Source: Labilibaculum filiforme
Lineage (GTDB): Bacteria > Bacteroidota > Bacteroidia > Bacteroidales > Marinifilaceae
Assembly: GCF_002843315.1 (NCBI RefSeq)
Contig: NZ_MVDD01000006.1
Span: 24,001 to 88,000, forward strand
Length of the DNA: 64,000 bases
Direction of reading: 5' to 3'
Shown: piece by piece, positions 27,498 to 36,153 of the stretch
How positions within the stretch are numbered: the stretch's first letter is position 1
How the letters are laid out: the number at the start of each line of letters is the position of its first letter
Notes under the pieces: generated by a model
Databases searched by the model: none
What the model was told of the DNA's origin: nothing
Seen by the model: only the letters and a program-made list of their open reading frames with translations
Position numbers and translations under genes: made by a program

Positions 27498-27968
27498 AAC
27501 TTTATAAAATTTTAGGGTTAAAAATTGCTTTAAATTTGAATCATATACAAATATAAAGGATTTCTAATGGTTTGCAAATTTCCTTAAAGAAAAAATAAGA
27601 ATTTTAACCTTTCAAAGATCACAACATAATAAAAGAGGTGGATTTCACATTTTTCCCAATAAACAAATAAAAGCAGAAAGTGAATTAAATCATAACACTA
27701 TTCATAGTCGTTTTTTATTTAACCAATTATAAAACAGATCTCGCCCTAATATCTAATTATGAACAACAAAACTTATACATAAATCACAATTACAATACTT
27801 TCTAAATAACTACATATCAACACAATGACCAATGTGTGAAAAGTAAAACATGTAACTTCTTAAAATCCACTACATGCCACTTAAACCATATCTCATAATG
27901 ATATGTGTCAGTATGAGATGATTAGTACCAAAAGGCTTTTCATAAGAAACAGTAAGCTCTACAACATC
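27498..27968. other. Intergenic region upstream of HU and downstream of thrC
   Basis: 471 bp, very AT-rich, no gene seen. An imperfect hairpin CTCATA...TATGAG at 27892-27917 lies 52 bp after the thrC stop but has no T-run, so a terminator function is doubtful. Confidence 0.4.
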
Positions 27969-29264
27969 CTATTTAAGGAGAAGAAAGCTTTTAAAATCTA
28001 AAAAATCCTTACTTATTAAAATACTCTTTTTTTCTTTCCCTAAACACTCCTGAAGATAGGAAGGCACACTAATTTCGGTATGAAGCACTTTTTCAACGGT
28101 ATCCTTAAATTTTGCTGGATGTGCTGTTTCTAAGAAAACGCCTACTTCATTTTCCTTATTTAAGTATTTTTTTAGCCCTAAATATCCAACGGCTCCATGC
28201 GGATCGAGAATATAGTTACTCCTATTATATACATCCAATATTGCCACCTGTGTTTGTTCATCCGAAAACCAAGCTCCTTTTACGTCCTTAATAATAGATG
28301 CATGGTTTTCCTGATACAACTCCATCATACGTGCAAAATTACTAGGTGCTCCAACATCCATTGCATTTGAAATGGTTTGAACCGATGCTTTGGGTTCATA
28401 TTCTCCAGTGTTTAAATAGTCGGGCACCACTTTATTAGTATTTGCAGCTGCAATAAATGAATCAATTGGTAAACCCATCTGTTTTGCCAGCAATCCTCCG
28501 GTAAGATTTCCGTAATTTCCACTAGGAACCGAAAAAACAACTTTCTTGGTAGTTGGTTGTAATTGAGCCCAAGCATAAAAATAATAGAAACTTTGTGGCA
28601 ATAAGCGAGCAATATTAATTGAATTTGCTGAAGTTAAATTCAACTTGGCATTTAAATCATTATCGCCAAAAGCTGTTTTTACCAACGCCTGACAATCATC
28701 AAAAGTACCATCTACCTCGAGAGCGGTAATATTTTGTCCCATAGTGGTTAGTTGTTGCTCTTGAATCTTACTCACCTTACCCGCAGGATACAATATAATT
28801 ACATTTACTCCAGCAACCCCTAAAAAGCCATTCGCCACCGCACTTCCGGTATCCCCCGAAGTGGCAACTAAAATTGTCACTACTTCCTGATCCTGTTTGG
28901 CAAAGGCACTTAGGCATCGCGACATGAATCTAGCTCCTACATCCTTAAATGCGCAGGTTGGACCATGAAACAGCTCTAAAGTATTCACTCCCTCTTCGAT
29001 TGGCACAACAGGTATCGGAAAATTAAGTACTTCTTCCGTAATTTTCTGTAAATCAGCATCTGAAATATCGTCTCCCACAAAATGCCTGGCCACTTCGAAC
29101 CCTATCTCGGGCAGACTTAAAGTTGGTAAGCGTTTAAAAAAATCATCGCCCAAGTTTGGTATCGAAACTGGAAAAAATAATCCATTATCAGGCGCAAGCC
29201 CTTTTATTACAGCCTCCTTAAAGCTATAACGCATTTCTTTATTATTTGTACTAAAATATTTCAC
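27969..29264 (-). CDS. thrC: Threonine synthase
   Basis: 431 residues from a GTG start giving V/MKYFSTNNKEMRYSFKEAVI, which matches the usual family N-terminus. An ATG 33 bp further upstream (29297) would add 11 residues and is less likely. FHGPTCAFKDVGARFM holds the PLP-binding Lys, VATSGDTGSAVANGFLG binds the cofactor and substrate phosphate, and VPSGNYGNLTGGL is the second phosphate loop. It converts phosphohomoserine to threonine. Last gene of thrA-thrB-thrC, so expression depends on the thr leader region at ~33 kb. Confidence 0.95.
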   Translation of the reverse strand: MKYFSTNNKEMRYSFKEAVIKGLAPDNGLFFPVSIPNLGDDFFKRLPTLSLPEIGFEVARHFVGDDISDADLQKITEEVLNFPIPVVPIEEGVNTLELFHGPTCAFKDVGARFMSRCLSAFAKQDQEVVTILVATSGDTGSAVANGFLGVAGVNVIILYPAGKVSKIQEQQLTTMGQNITALEVDGTFDDCQALVKTAFGDNDLNAKLNLTSANSINIARLLPQSFYYFYAWAQLQPTTKKVVFSVPSGNYGNLTGGLLAKQMGLPIDSFIAAANTNKVVPDYLNTGEYEPKASVQTISNAMDVGAPSNFARMMELYQENHASIIKDVKGAWFSDEQTQVAILDVYNRSNYILDPHGAVGYLGLKKYLNKENEVGVFLETAHPAKFKDTVEKVLHTEISVPSYLQECLGKEKKSILISKDFLDFKSFLLLK

Positions 29265-29330
29265 AAGTATATCCTTTCTTCCTAATTCTTGAATCAAAAT
29301 CTATTCGATTTCTTTACTAATTATCTTTAC

Positions 29331-30257
29331 TTACAGAATTTTCACTCCACCTTCACTTACTTTGGATACGTATATTTTGTAATCCAACCCGGTACGTTTA
29401 TAGACCGTATCCATAGCGGCTGCGATAACATCTGCGGATTCCTTTCCATTCGCTAATGCAAACACCGATGGTCCCGATCCAGAGATACTACAACCCAATG
29501 CTCCAGCTTCCATAACAGACAGTTTTAATTCATCAAATTCTGGAATCAGCACCTTTCTTTGTGGTTCCACAATATGATCCTCCAAAGAACGACCAATTAA
29601 ATCGTAATTAGATGTATATAATCCAGCCATTAAACCAGCCACATTCCCCCATTGACGAATCGCTTTTTTCATAGAGACTTCGGGTGACAATATTTCGCGA
29701 GCTTCTTTGGTCTTGATTTCAATTTGAGGATGAATTACCGCACACCATAAGTCATTAGGTGGCTGAATATGAATCACATCCAAGGGATTATATCCACGAA
29801 TCAAACAGAAACCACCTAGAGTTGCAGGTGCCACATTATCGGCATGAACATCACCAGAAGCAACCTCCTCGCCTTTCATGGCAAATTCAACCAACTGCAT
29901 TCTACTGTATGGCTTGTTCAATAGCTCATTTACTGCAACAACGGCACCAGCAGCACTTGCCGCACTTGATCCAATTCCACTACCCGGCTTAATATTTTTA
30001 ATGATCTCGACATCAAACCCCTGATCGCTACCCAAATCATCCAACAAAGCCTGAATGGCCACACCGGCAACATTTTTCTTTGGATCGGTAGGTAAATCCT
30101 CGTAATCTTTTACCGCTTGTATACTTATTTTATGCTGATCATTTTTGCAAATAATCATTTCGTCGCCCACTCCATCGATGGCAAATCCTAATATATCGAA
30201 CCCACAGCCAACGTTAGAAACGCTACCTGGGGCAAAAACTTTTACACTATCTGACAT
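29331..30257 (-). CDS. thrB: Homoserine kinase
   Basis: 308 residues of the GHMP kinase fold. APGSVSNVGCGFDILGFAID is the N-terminal substrate motif, IKPGSGIGSSAASAAGAVVA the P-S-S-A-N-like ATP-binding loop, and GALGCSISGSGPSVFAL the C-terminal Gly-rich motif. It phosphorylates homoserine, feeding threonine synthase. It lies 25 bp after thrA and ~66 bp before the preferred thrC start, in one operon. Confidence 0.95.
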   Translation of the reverse strand: MSDSVKVFAPGSVSNVGCGFDILGFAIDGVGDEMIICKNDQHKISIQAVKDYEDLPTDPKKNVAGVAIQALLDDLGSDQGFDVEIIKNIKPGSGIGSSAASAAGAVVAVNELLNKPYSRMQLVEFAMKGEEVASGDVHADNVAPATLGGFCLIRGYNPLDVIHIQPPNDLWCAVIHPQIEIKTKEAREILSPEVSMKKAIRQWGNVAGLMAGLYTSNYDLIGRSLEDHIVEPQRKVLIPEFDELKLSVMEAGALGCSISGSGPSVFALANGKESADVIAAAMDTVYKRTGLDYKIYVSKVSEGGVKIL

Positions 30258-30282
30258 GTTATACTATTTTCTTTGTAGGTGA

Positions 30283-32718
30283 TTAATTACTGGTAATTCT
30301 AATGATATCGCCAAAAATTCCTGAAGCGGTTACTTCTGCTCCAGCTCCGGCTCCTTTAATAATTAATGGCTGATCGTTGTACCACTTCGTTTTTAAAGAA
30401 ATCACATTGTCTTTACCGTGAATATCATAAAATGAATGATCGGGTGTCACCTCTTTAAGTCCCACTTTGGCCTTGCCATTTTCGAATGAAGCAATATAAC
30501 GGTATCTGATATTTTTTTCCTCCATCACAGTTCTCCATCCCTCAAAATAATCATTATGAGCTTCCAGATCACGAATTAAATCGGCAGCTGTTTCTCCATT
30601 CAAACAAGATAATGGAATCATAGGTTCATGTTCAACATCATTCACCTCTAACTTATAACCAGCCTCACGAGATAATATCAAAAGCTTTCTTAACACATCC
30701 ATTCCGCTTAGGTCGATTTTAGGATCTGGCTCGGTAAATCCTTGCTCCATTGCCATTTTTACGGCTTCTACAAATGATTTTCCATTATTAAATTCATTCA
30801 TAATGAAATTTAAACTTCCAGAAACAACGGCATCAATACCTACAATTTTATCGCCGGTATGAATTAAGCTGTTAATTGTGCTAATTACTGGCAAACCAGC
30901 TCCCACATTACTCTCGAACATGAATTCAACATTATGCTTTTTTGCAGCAGCTTTAATTCTCATGTAATTATCGAAATCAGAAGATGCCGCAATTTTATTA
31001 CAAGCTACAATTGAAACCGTAGCATTTAAAACTTGCTGATACACCTTACTAACTACCTCACTTGCAGTAATATCTACAAATACTGAATTTCTCAAGTTTG
31101 CCTGATCCATTCGCTTCACAAATTCCTGCAAATTAGCTACTTCCGATTCTTTCTCTAATTTCTGCTTCCAATCTTGAAGCATATTTTCATCTTTAGCGAA
31201 GTACATTTTTCGGCTATTAGTCACAGCACGAACAATTAGTTGCAAACCTTTCTCTTCTAGCAGGTAGTCGTACTGGTTTTTAATAAACTCTAAAAGTTTT
31301 CCTCCTACATTACCAACTCCAGCAATGTATAGGTTCACTTTTTTATAGGTTGAAATAAAAAAGTCTTCATGAATAACATTTAATACTTTTTTCACATCAA
31401 AAGTGGGAACCATGAAGGTGATATTTAATTCATTCCCTCCTTGTGCCATGGCACGTATATTTACACCATTTTTACCAAGTACACTGAATACTTTTCCAGA
31501 AATACCAGGAGTATATCCCATATCTTCACCTACAACGGCTACAATAGATAAATTTTGCTCTACTGCCGGTTCATTCACTAAATTCATTCCAATTTCCATT
31601 TCGAACTCCGAACGAACTGCCTCTATGGCTAATTCCCTATCATCTTCATTAATTCCAACACTCATACTCTGCTCCGATGAAGCCTGAGTGATTAGAACTA
31701 CATTAATTTTATTTTGCGCTAAACAAGTAAAGAAACGTGATGCAAATCCACTGATTCCAACCATTCCGCTACCCGAAAGAGTAAATAAATTAATATTATT
31801 TATAGAAGAAAGTCCTCGAACGATAGAACGTTCGCTTTTAGGGCTAGTAGTGATTAAAGTTCCCTTTTCGTCGGGTGCAAATGTATTTTTAATACGAACA
31901 TCAATTTTGTTCTGTAAAACTGGAATTAATGTTGGAGGATAAATCACTTTTGCACCAAAGTGAGACAATTCCATTGCCTCTTGAAAAGACATTTGCTCGA
32001 TTGGCAATGCCTGCGATACTAATCTAGGGTCGGCAGTAAACATGCCACTTACATCGGTCCAAATTTCCAATTCGCTACAATTTAATCCTGCGGCTAAAAT
32101 AGAAGCTGTGTAATCCGATCCACCTCTTCCGAGCAATGTCATTTCTCCTTTTTGACCAGAAGCTATGAAACCAGGAAATACAGCAACCTGAAAGTCTACC
32201 TCTTTTACTGCTTTCAGATTCTTATTGGTTTGTTCGACATTTAGAAATATTCCCTTTCCATTCTGTGTTTTGATATACTCCCTTGAATCAAAAAGGACAG
32301 TTTGCATTCCACACTGTTTTAGGTAATCCGAAAAAATAAGCGCTGATAATAACTCTCCCGCCCCCATCACAGCATTTTTTACTTTCTCAGAAATTTCCTC
32401 TAAAAGATACACCCCTTGAAGTAATTCCGCTATTTCATCAAATTTATTTGACGCTCCTACTTCAACTTCTGCAGATAAATTAAGCTCTTTAATTACTTGA
32501 AAATGCCTTTCCTTTACCTGCAAAAGCGATTTTTCGTACTCTTTACTCCTTTTACTGGCCAAGTTGATACATCGCTCCAGCTCATCGGTAACTCCACCAA
32601 AAGCCGAAACAACTACAACTTGCTTACCATTGGCATAATTCCGTTTAATTATTTCCTGAACACGCTTACAATTCTCTGAATTGGAAACTGAACTTCCTCC
32701 AAATTTTAAAACCTTCAT
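30283..32718 (-). CDS. thrA: Bifunctional aspartokinase / homoserine dehydrogenase
   Basis: 811 residues. Aspartokinase first: MKVLKFGGSSV at the N-terminus, then LGRGGSDYTASILAAGL and EIWTDVSGMFTADPR. Two ACT-type regulatory segments follow (~residues 310-460, containing GMVGISGFASRFF and VVGEDMGYTPGISGKVF). The homoserine dehydrogenase half begins at YIAGVGNVGGKLLEF (NAD(P)-binding) and has FESNVGAGLPVISTINSLI and TEPDPKIDLSGMDVLRKLLI (catalytic Asp/Lys region). It catalyses the first and third steps of the Asp-to-Thr/Met branch. The gene is preceded by a Thr/Ile-rich leader peptide, indicating transcriptional attenuation besides ACT-domain feedback. Confidence 0.96.
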   Translation of the reverse strand: MKVLKFGGSSVSNSENCKRVQEIIKRNYANGKQVVVVSAFGGVTDELERCINLASKRSKEYEKSLLQVKERHFQVIKELNLSAEVEVGASNKFDEIAELLQGVYLLEEISEKVKNAVMGAGELLSALIFSDYLKQCGMQTVLFDSREYIKTQNGKGIFLNVEQTNKNLKAVKEVDFQVAVFPGFIASGQKGEMTLLGRGGSDYTASILAAGLNCSELEIWTDVSGMFTADPRLVSQALPIEQMSFQEAMELSHFGAKVIYPPTLIPVLQNKIDVRIKNTFAPDEKGTLITTSPKSERSIVRGLSSINNINLFTLSGSGMVGISGFASRFFTCLAQNKINVVLITQASSEQSMSVGINEDDRELAIEAVRSEFEMEIGMNLVNEPAVEQNLSIVAVVGEDMGYTPGISGKVFSVLGKNGVNIRAMAQGGNELNITFMVPTFDVKKVLNVIHEDFFISTYKKVNLYIAGVGNVGGKLLEFIKNQYDYLLEEKGLQLIVRAVTNSRKMYFAKDENMLQDWKQKLEKESEVANLQEFVKRMDQANLRNSVFVDITASEVVSKVYQQVLNATVSIVACNKIAASSDFDNYMRIKAAAKKHNVEFMFESNVGAGLPVISTINSLIHTGDKIVGIDAVVSGSLNFIMNEFNNGKSFVEAVKMAMEQGFTEPDPKIDLSGMDVLRKLLILSREAGYKLEVNDVEHEPMIPLSCLNGETAADLIRDLEAHNDYFEGWRTVMEEKNIRYRYIASFENGKAKVGLKEVTPDHSFYDIHGKDNVISLKTKWYNDQPLIIKGAGAGAEVTASGIFGDIIRITSN

Positions 32719-33007
32719 TGACTAATTTCTTAAGATAGATTTCCTTCCGTACAAATGTCCAGTCGTCCATCGGTTGATACAAATTTTGGTTACTAGTTAT
32801 TTTGCTTTGTTATTAATGAATGCTCGTACAAATCTAATTATCGGATAATTAGTTAACGTACAAGGTAAAAAATACCTTATGGTTTTGAGCAATCAACTAC
32901 TCACCTGTGGCGATATGTAATAATTCAACCCCCTAAAGGGTTGTGGTTGTAGTTGTGATTATTGTAGAAATAGTACAAATAGAAAATTTAGACATAGACG
33001 TTTCCAT
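32719..33007 (-). promoter_or_regulatory. thr operon leader / attenuator region
   Basis: The ~214 bp between the leader peptide stop and thrA contain competing structures. CAACCC/GGGTTG (32926-32943) spans the leader stop. The Thr-codon segment around 32949-32955 can pair with CAACTAC at 32894-32900 (about 10 bp with a 2-nt bulge), so a ribosome stalled on Thr codons would mask it. Further hairpins lie at 32862-32878 (AAGGTA/TACCTT) and 32834-32852 (CTAATTAT/ATAATTAG). I cannot tell which element terminates transcription; none has a classical GC stem plus T-run. Confidence 0.6.
32933..32995 (-). CDS. thrL: thr operon leader peptide
   Basis: A 20-codon frame reading MSKFSICTISTIITTTTTTL: eight Thr and four Ile codons, with six consecutive Thr codons before Leu-stop. 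It lies upstream of, and in the same orientation as, thrA-thrB-thrC. This composition is that of enterobacterial ThrL, whose translation senses Thr/Ile-tRNA charging. GGAAA precedes the ATG by a suitable distance. An in-frame ATG at 33007 would give 24 residues but lies in a hairpin (CATGTTG/CAACATG). The chance of such a Thr run directly upstream of thr genes is very small; the mechanism is inferred by analogy. Confidence 0.85.
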   Translation of the reverse strand: MSKFSICTISTIITTTTTTL

Positions 33008-33086
33008 GTTGTTACCCAACATGTTCATTTTAATCGCTATGTTATTTATCTGTTTCAAGAAAACTATTCCACCTCTTTAAGAATTT

Positions 33087-33094
33087 CAAATATA
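33087..33094 (-). promoter_or_regulatory. Candidate -7 element of the thr operon promoter
   Basis: TATATTTG on the minus strand fits the Bacteroidota TAnnTTTG consensus exactly and lies ~80-90 bp before the leader peptide start. No good upstream TTTG partner is visible, so confidence is limited. The rest of 33008-33479 shows no gene. Confidence 0.4.
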
Positions 33095-33479
33095 TGCTTT
33101 TTTTTTTCTTATACGCATCATTCCTAAAGGATTCTTTTGATTATTATTACTCTTTTTTGATATGCTCACCCTCTGCAAACGATATCATTCGATTTATTTT
33201 TACTTTACATTATATTACTTCCAACTATTTTCAGTCCTAATCCTCCCTGAATAAATCAATTTCAAAAGAATATTGCAAACCATGTTTCGCTTCAATTAAT
33301 ATCCTAATTTACTAAAGATGATTCAAACAATTATTTGTTGCCCAAAATTATCATCTCGTGCATAGCTGAAGATGCATTAATATCGGAAAAACAATTAACA
33401 CTAAAAATTCCCCAAATACCTTTGCAAAGCTAGTCTTAGTTTACAATATTTGCACTTCATAAACTTAACCAAGATTGTA

Positions 33480-34130
33480 ATGATAAAAGGAGTAATTTTT
33501 GACCTTGATGGCACACTTGCCAATTCCATTGAAGATATTGCTGATTCAATGAATATTGTTCTTACAGAAAAAGGATTTCCAACACACGACTATGATACGT
33601 ATAAAACTTTTGTTGGTAATGGACTAAAATCATTGGTTGAAAATTCCTTACCTAATTCGGCAAATAACGAAACTACTTTAGAAGCTTGTTTTAAACGGAT
33701 GATGAGTGTTTACGATGACAATTGTATCGTTAAAACTTGTTTATATCCTGGCATTGCGGAACTTCTTACAGAACTGCAAAAAAGAGATATTAAAATTGGA
33801 GTATTCTCGAATAAAGCAAATGAATTAACTCAAAAGGTTGCGAAAGTCTTGCTTGCCGACTGGCCTATTGAAATGGTAATTGGTGCTGGTGGAGATATTC
33901 CCAAAAAACCGAATCCAAAAGGTGCAATACTAATTAGTACCAAAATGCGTATTTCCCCTGAAGAATTAATTTATGTTGGTGATTCGGGTATAGATATGCA
34001 AACTGCAGAAAATTCGGGCATGTATGCTGCAGGTGTATTGTGGGGGTTTCGCGACATGGAAGAATTACTTGAGAACGGAGCAAATGTTCTCGTTGAAAAC
34101 CCAATGGATTTATTGGAATCATTCAATTAA
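33480..34130 (+). CDS. HAD-superfamily phosphatase (phosphoglycolate phosphatase-like)
   Basis: 216 residues from the ATG that gives MIKGVIFDLDGTLANS; an ATG ten codons earlier gives a poor N-terminus. Motif I is DLDGTLANS (nucleophile and acid Asp), motif II FSNKANE, motif III Lys in KKPNPKGA, and motif IV VGDSGIDMQTAENSG. The helical cap between motifs I and II is of the Gph/subclass I type. It probably hydrolyses phosphoglycolate or similar small phosphomonoesters; the substrate is not certain. Stand-alone gene convergent with the cation transporter. Confidence 0.85.
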   Translation: MIKGVIFDLDGTLANSIEDIADSMNIVLTEKGFPTHDYDTYKTFVGNGLKSLVENSLPNSANNETTLEACFKRMMSVYDDNCIVKTCLYPGIAELLTELQKRDIKIGVFSNKANELTQKVAKVLLADWPIEMVIGAGGDIPKKPNPKGAILISTKMRISPEELIYVGDSGIDMQTAENSGMYAAGVLWGFRDMEELLENGANVLVENPMDLLESFN

Positions 34131-34146
34131 AATAGCAGTTAAAACG

Positions 34147-34182
34147 GGAAAGAAAATAAACTAATGAATGTGTTTTCTTTCC
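34147..34182. terminator. Possible bidirectional terminator between HAD and CDF genes
   Basis: GGAAAGAAAA and TTTTCTTTCC are perfect 10-bp inverted repeats between convergent genes; the right arm overlaps the last codons of the CDF gene. There is no T-run, so the role is tentative. Confidence 0.35.
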
Positions 34183-35096
34183 TGACTTACTAAACTCTCA
34201 TCTTCGCAAACCCCACTTAACTCAGGTTGAATAGTTACATGGTTAATTTCAAATTGATCATGCAGCAAATGCTCCAATTTGTGCAATACCCTATTCACTT
34301 CACTCAGTACAAGATCCTCTTTAAAACTAATGTGAGCTTCGAAATTGATTTGCTTATCATCCAATTGCCAAACATGAACATGATGCATGTTTTGTATTTC
34401 CTTCAGCTCTTTAACTTTCGTATGAATTTCCTCCAAATTGATTTGAACAGGAGTAAACTGCATTAGAATACGAACACTCTCCTTTACCAAACCCCAACTT
34501 GAGTAAACCAAATAAAGAGCAATTAAAATAGAAAGCACACTATCGATCCATGGAATTTCCCACAAATACATTGCCAATCCTCCCAAAACTATCGCAATTG
34601 ATGAAACCATATCCGATAATAAATGCAAATACGCAGATCGCATATTAATATTATCAGCAGCATCATTTTTTACCAGCAATACACTAAGACCATTCAAAAC
34701 AATTGACAATCCACCCAAAATCATCACCAAACCCGATTCTATATCCTGAGGTTCTGAAATCCGCTGGACGGCCTCTTTCAACAAAAAGAATGCAATTACA
34801 ACTAAAGATATTGCATTAAATAAAGCTGCTAATATTTCTGCTCTCTTATAACCAAAAGTCTGTCTGCTGGTTTGTTTTCTTCCTGATAGCTTACTTGCAA
34901 ACCAACTTATAATCAGCGCTAAAACATCACTGAAATTATGCATCGCATCGGACAAAAGAGCCAAACTACCCGATACAATTCCACCTATAACCTGCGCCAC
35001 TGTAATTCCAACATTCAATAGAATTGCAATACCTAAATTTCGTCCTTTTAATTCACCGTGATCGTGATGCGCATGTGCATGATGTCCTTTCCCCAT
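34161..35096 (-). CDS. Cation diffusion facilitator (Zn/Cd-type efflux)
   Basis: 311 residues. The N-terminus is His-rich (HHAHAHHDHGE), a metal-binding feature. Six membrane helices follow; helix 2 contains SLALLSDAMHNFSDVLALII with the H-x-x-x-D zinc-site residues, and helix 5 has AYLHLLSDMVSSIAIVLGG with the matching H-x-x-x-D. The C-terminal cytoplasmic ferredoxin-like domain has IQNMHHVHVWQLDDKQI. This is the CDF layout of CzcD/ZitB-like exporters, which swap cytoplasmic Zn or Cd for protons. It ends in a short Glu/His tail. Stand-alone gene. Confidence 0.93.
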   Translation of the reverse strand: MGKGHHAHAHHDHGELKGRNLGIAILLNVGITVAQVIGGIVSGSLALLSDAMHNFSDVLALIISWFASKLSGRKQTSRQTFGYKRAEILAALFNAISLVVIAFFLLKEAVQRISEPQDIESGLVMILGGLSIVLNGLSVLLVKNDAADNINMRSAYLHLLSDMVSSIAIVLGGLAMYLWEIPWIDSVLSILIALYLVYSSWGLVKESVRILMQFTPVQINLEEIHTKVKELKEIQNMHHVHVWQLDDKQINFEAHISFKEDLVLSEVNRVLHKLEHLLHDQFEINHVTIQPELSGVCEDESLVSQERKHIH

Positions 35097-35314
35097 TTAC
35101 TTTTACTATTAATCAGACTATAAATATAACAAGGAATTCTTTTTTTCTTAATCAAACTAATTCTAAATAACAGAATTAATTTCGGGTTTATTGAAAAAGA
35201 AGAATACAATCGTTTCCATTTTAAATCCTATAAAATTACAGGCTTTCCGAACACATAAACTTACTATACCATAAGCCGCTTTTCCATCTTCTTCCAAATC
35301 TTCACACATACACA
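35097..35314. other. Intergenic region upstream of the molybdenum-cofactor promoter
   Basis: Nothing recognisable apart from general AT-richness; contains the promoter region of the divergent CDF gene. Confidence 0.4.
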
Positions 35315-35344
35315 TTTGTAGATTCATTAATATTAATACCTTTA
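35315..35344 (+). promoter_or_regulatory. Candidate promoter for the molybdenum-cofactor operon
   Basis: TTTG at 35315 and TACCTTTA at 35337 are separated by 18 bp, close to the Bacteroidota pattern TTTG-N19-TAnnTTTG (last base of the -7 box differs). Transcription would start near 35350, just before the structured leader. Confidence 0.5.
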
Positions 35345-35378
35345 CCTTTAAAATAAAGTGATCTCCGAGTTTAGTATT

Positions 35379-35510
35379 TCTAAACCATTACAAATGGAAC
35401 GAATTCTAAACCGATGGGTAAATTGGGAAACGAATTTGCCTCCCGTTGGGTGTAAACCCTAAATTTGGAAAGGAGTGTTTTTGTGATTTAGAGGATACCG
35501 ACAGTTAAGT
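35379..35510 (+). ncRNA. Probable Moco-type riboswitch aptamer
   Basis: A structured leader lies directly ahead of five molybdenum-cofactor genes. TCTAAA (35379) can pair with TTTAGA (35487) as an outer stem. Inside are ACCGATGGG, a stem capped by a GAAA tetraloop (AAATTGG-GAAA-CGAATTT), then GCCTCCCGTTGGGTGTAAACCC and AAAGGAG, in which GGGT/ACCC form a small hairpin and CTCC/GGAG close it. ACCGAC follows. The GCCTCC...AAAGGAG core with a GNRA loop is what I remember of the Moco RNA motif (RF01055). This recollection and the gene context are the evidence; I could not run a covariance search. Confidence 0.65.
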
Positions 35511-35558
35511 TATTGTGCTTTACCTTAGCAACTTACATACTATCGGGACTAAATACAT

Positions 35559-35593
35559 AAGCCTCCTATTCAGTTCAGAATTGGAGGCTTTTT
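35559..35593 (+). terminator. Terminator in the molybdenum-cofactor leader (expression platform)
   Basis: AAGCCTCC pairs perfectly with GGAGGCTT around a 16-nt loop and is followed by five T, ending only 10 bp before the mobB ATG. A strong terminator between promoter and first gene makes sense as a conditional, ligand-controlled stop. Its GCCTCC arm repeats the aptamer's GCCTCC, so alternative pairing with the aptamer's GGAG is possible. Confidence 0.8.
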
Positions 35594-35603
35594 ACTTTTA
35601 ATT

Positions 35604-36149
35604 ATGCACGCTGGAAGAAAGAACATATTACTAATTGCAGGAACCGGCAGAAATGTTGGCAAAACCCTATTTGCATGCCGATTAATTGAAACATTGGATT
35701 GTAAAAATAAGCTTGTATGTATTAAAGTATCGCCTCATTTTCATAATTTAAACGAAGAATTGGAAATTGTTTTAAAAACCGAAAATTTCGTAATAACAAA
35801 AGAGAATAACAAAACTGGCAGTAAGGATAGCAATCGATTATATCGAGCTGGAAGCAACAAAGTGTATTACGTTCAGAGCAAAGATGATTTTCTTACAGAG
35901 ATACTCTCTTATTTTGAAAAAATACTGCCTCCAGAAACCCCAATAATCTGCGAATCGGGAGGATTAAGAGACTTAATTGTACCTGGACTTTTTTTAATGA
36001 TCAACAAAAAATACAATAACAACATAAAACCCAGAGCTATTGGCTACAAGAAACTAGCAGACAAATGGATAGAATTTAATGGTGAGAATTTTAATTTTGC
36101 TGCAAATAAAATTGTTTTTACAACTAATGGCTGGGAAATAAAAAACTAA
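35604..36149 (+). CDS. mobB: MobB-like molybdopterin-guanine dinucleotide biosynthesis GTPase
   Basis: 181 residues. LLIAGTGRNVGKTLFACRLI is a P-loop of the MobB/SIMIBI type; SPHFHNL and the ICESGGLRDLIVPGLFLMI segment (Walker-B-like region) also fit. MobB assists attachment of GMP to molybdopterin. First gene of the Moco operon, placed right after the leader terminator, with moeA 4 bp downstream. The protein is somewhat divergent from E. coli MobB; the name rests on P-loop type and context. Confidence 0.75.
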   Translation: MHAGRKNILLIAGTGRNVGKTLFACRLIETLDCKNKLVCIKVSPHFHNLNEELEIVLKTENFVITKENNKTGSKDSNRLYRAGSNKVYYVQSKDDFLTEILSYFEKILPPETPIICESGGLRDLIVPGLFLMINKKYNNNIKPRAIGYKKLADKWIEFNGENFNFAANKIVFTTNGWEIKN

Positions 36150-36153
36150 CAAT

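Noticed and set aside
35395-35463. 22-codon frame (starting MERILNRWVNWE) inside the Moco leader
   Set aside because: It overlaps the conserved structured core, has no amino-acid bias related to the operon, and the riboswitch reading explains the sequence better.
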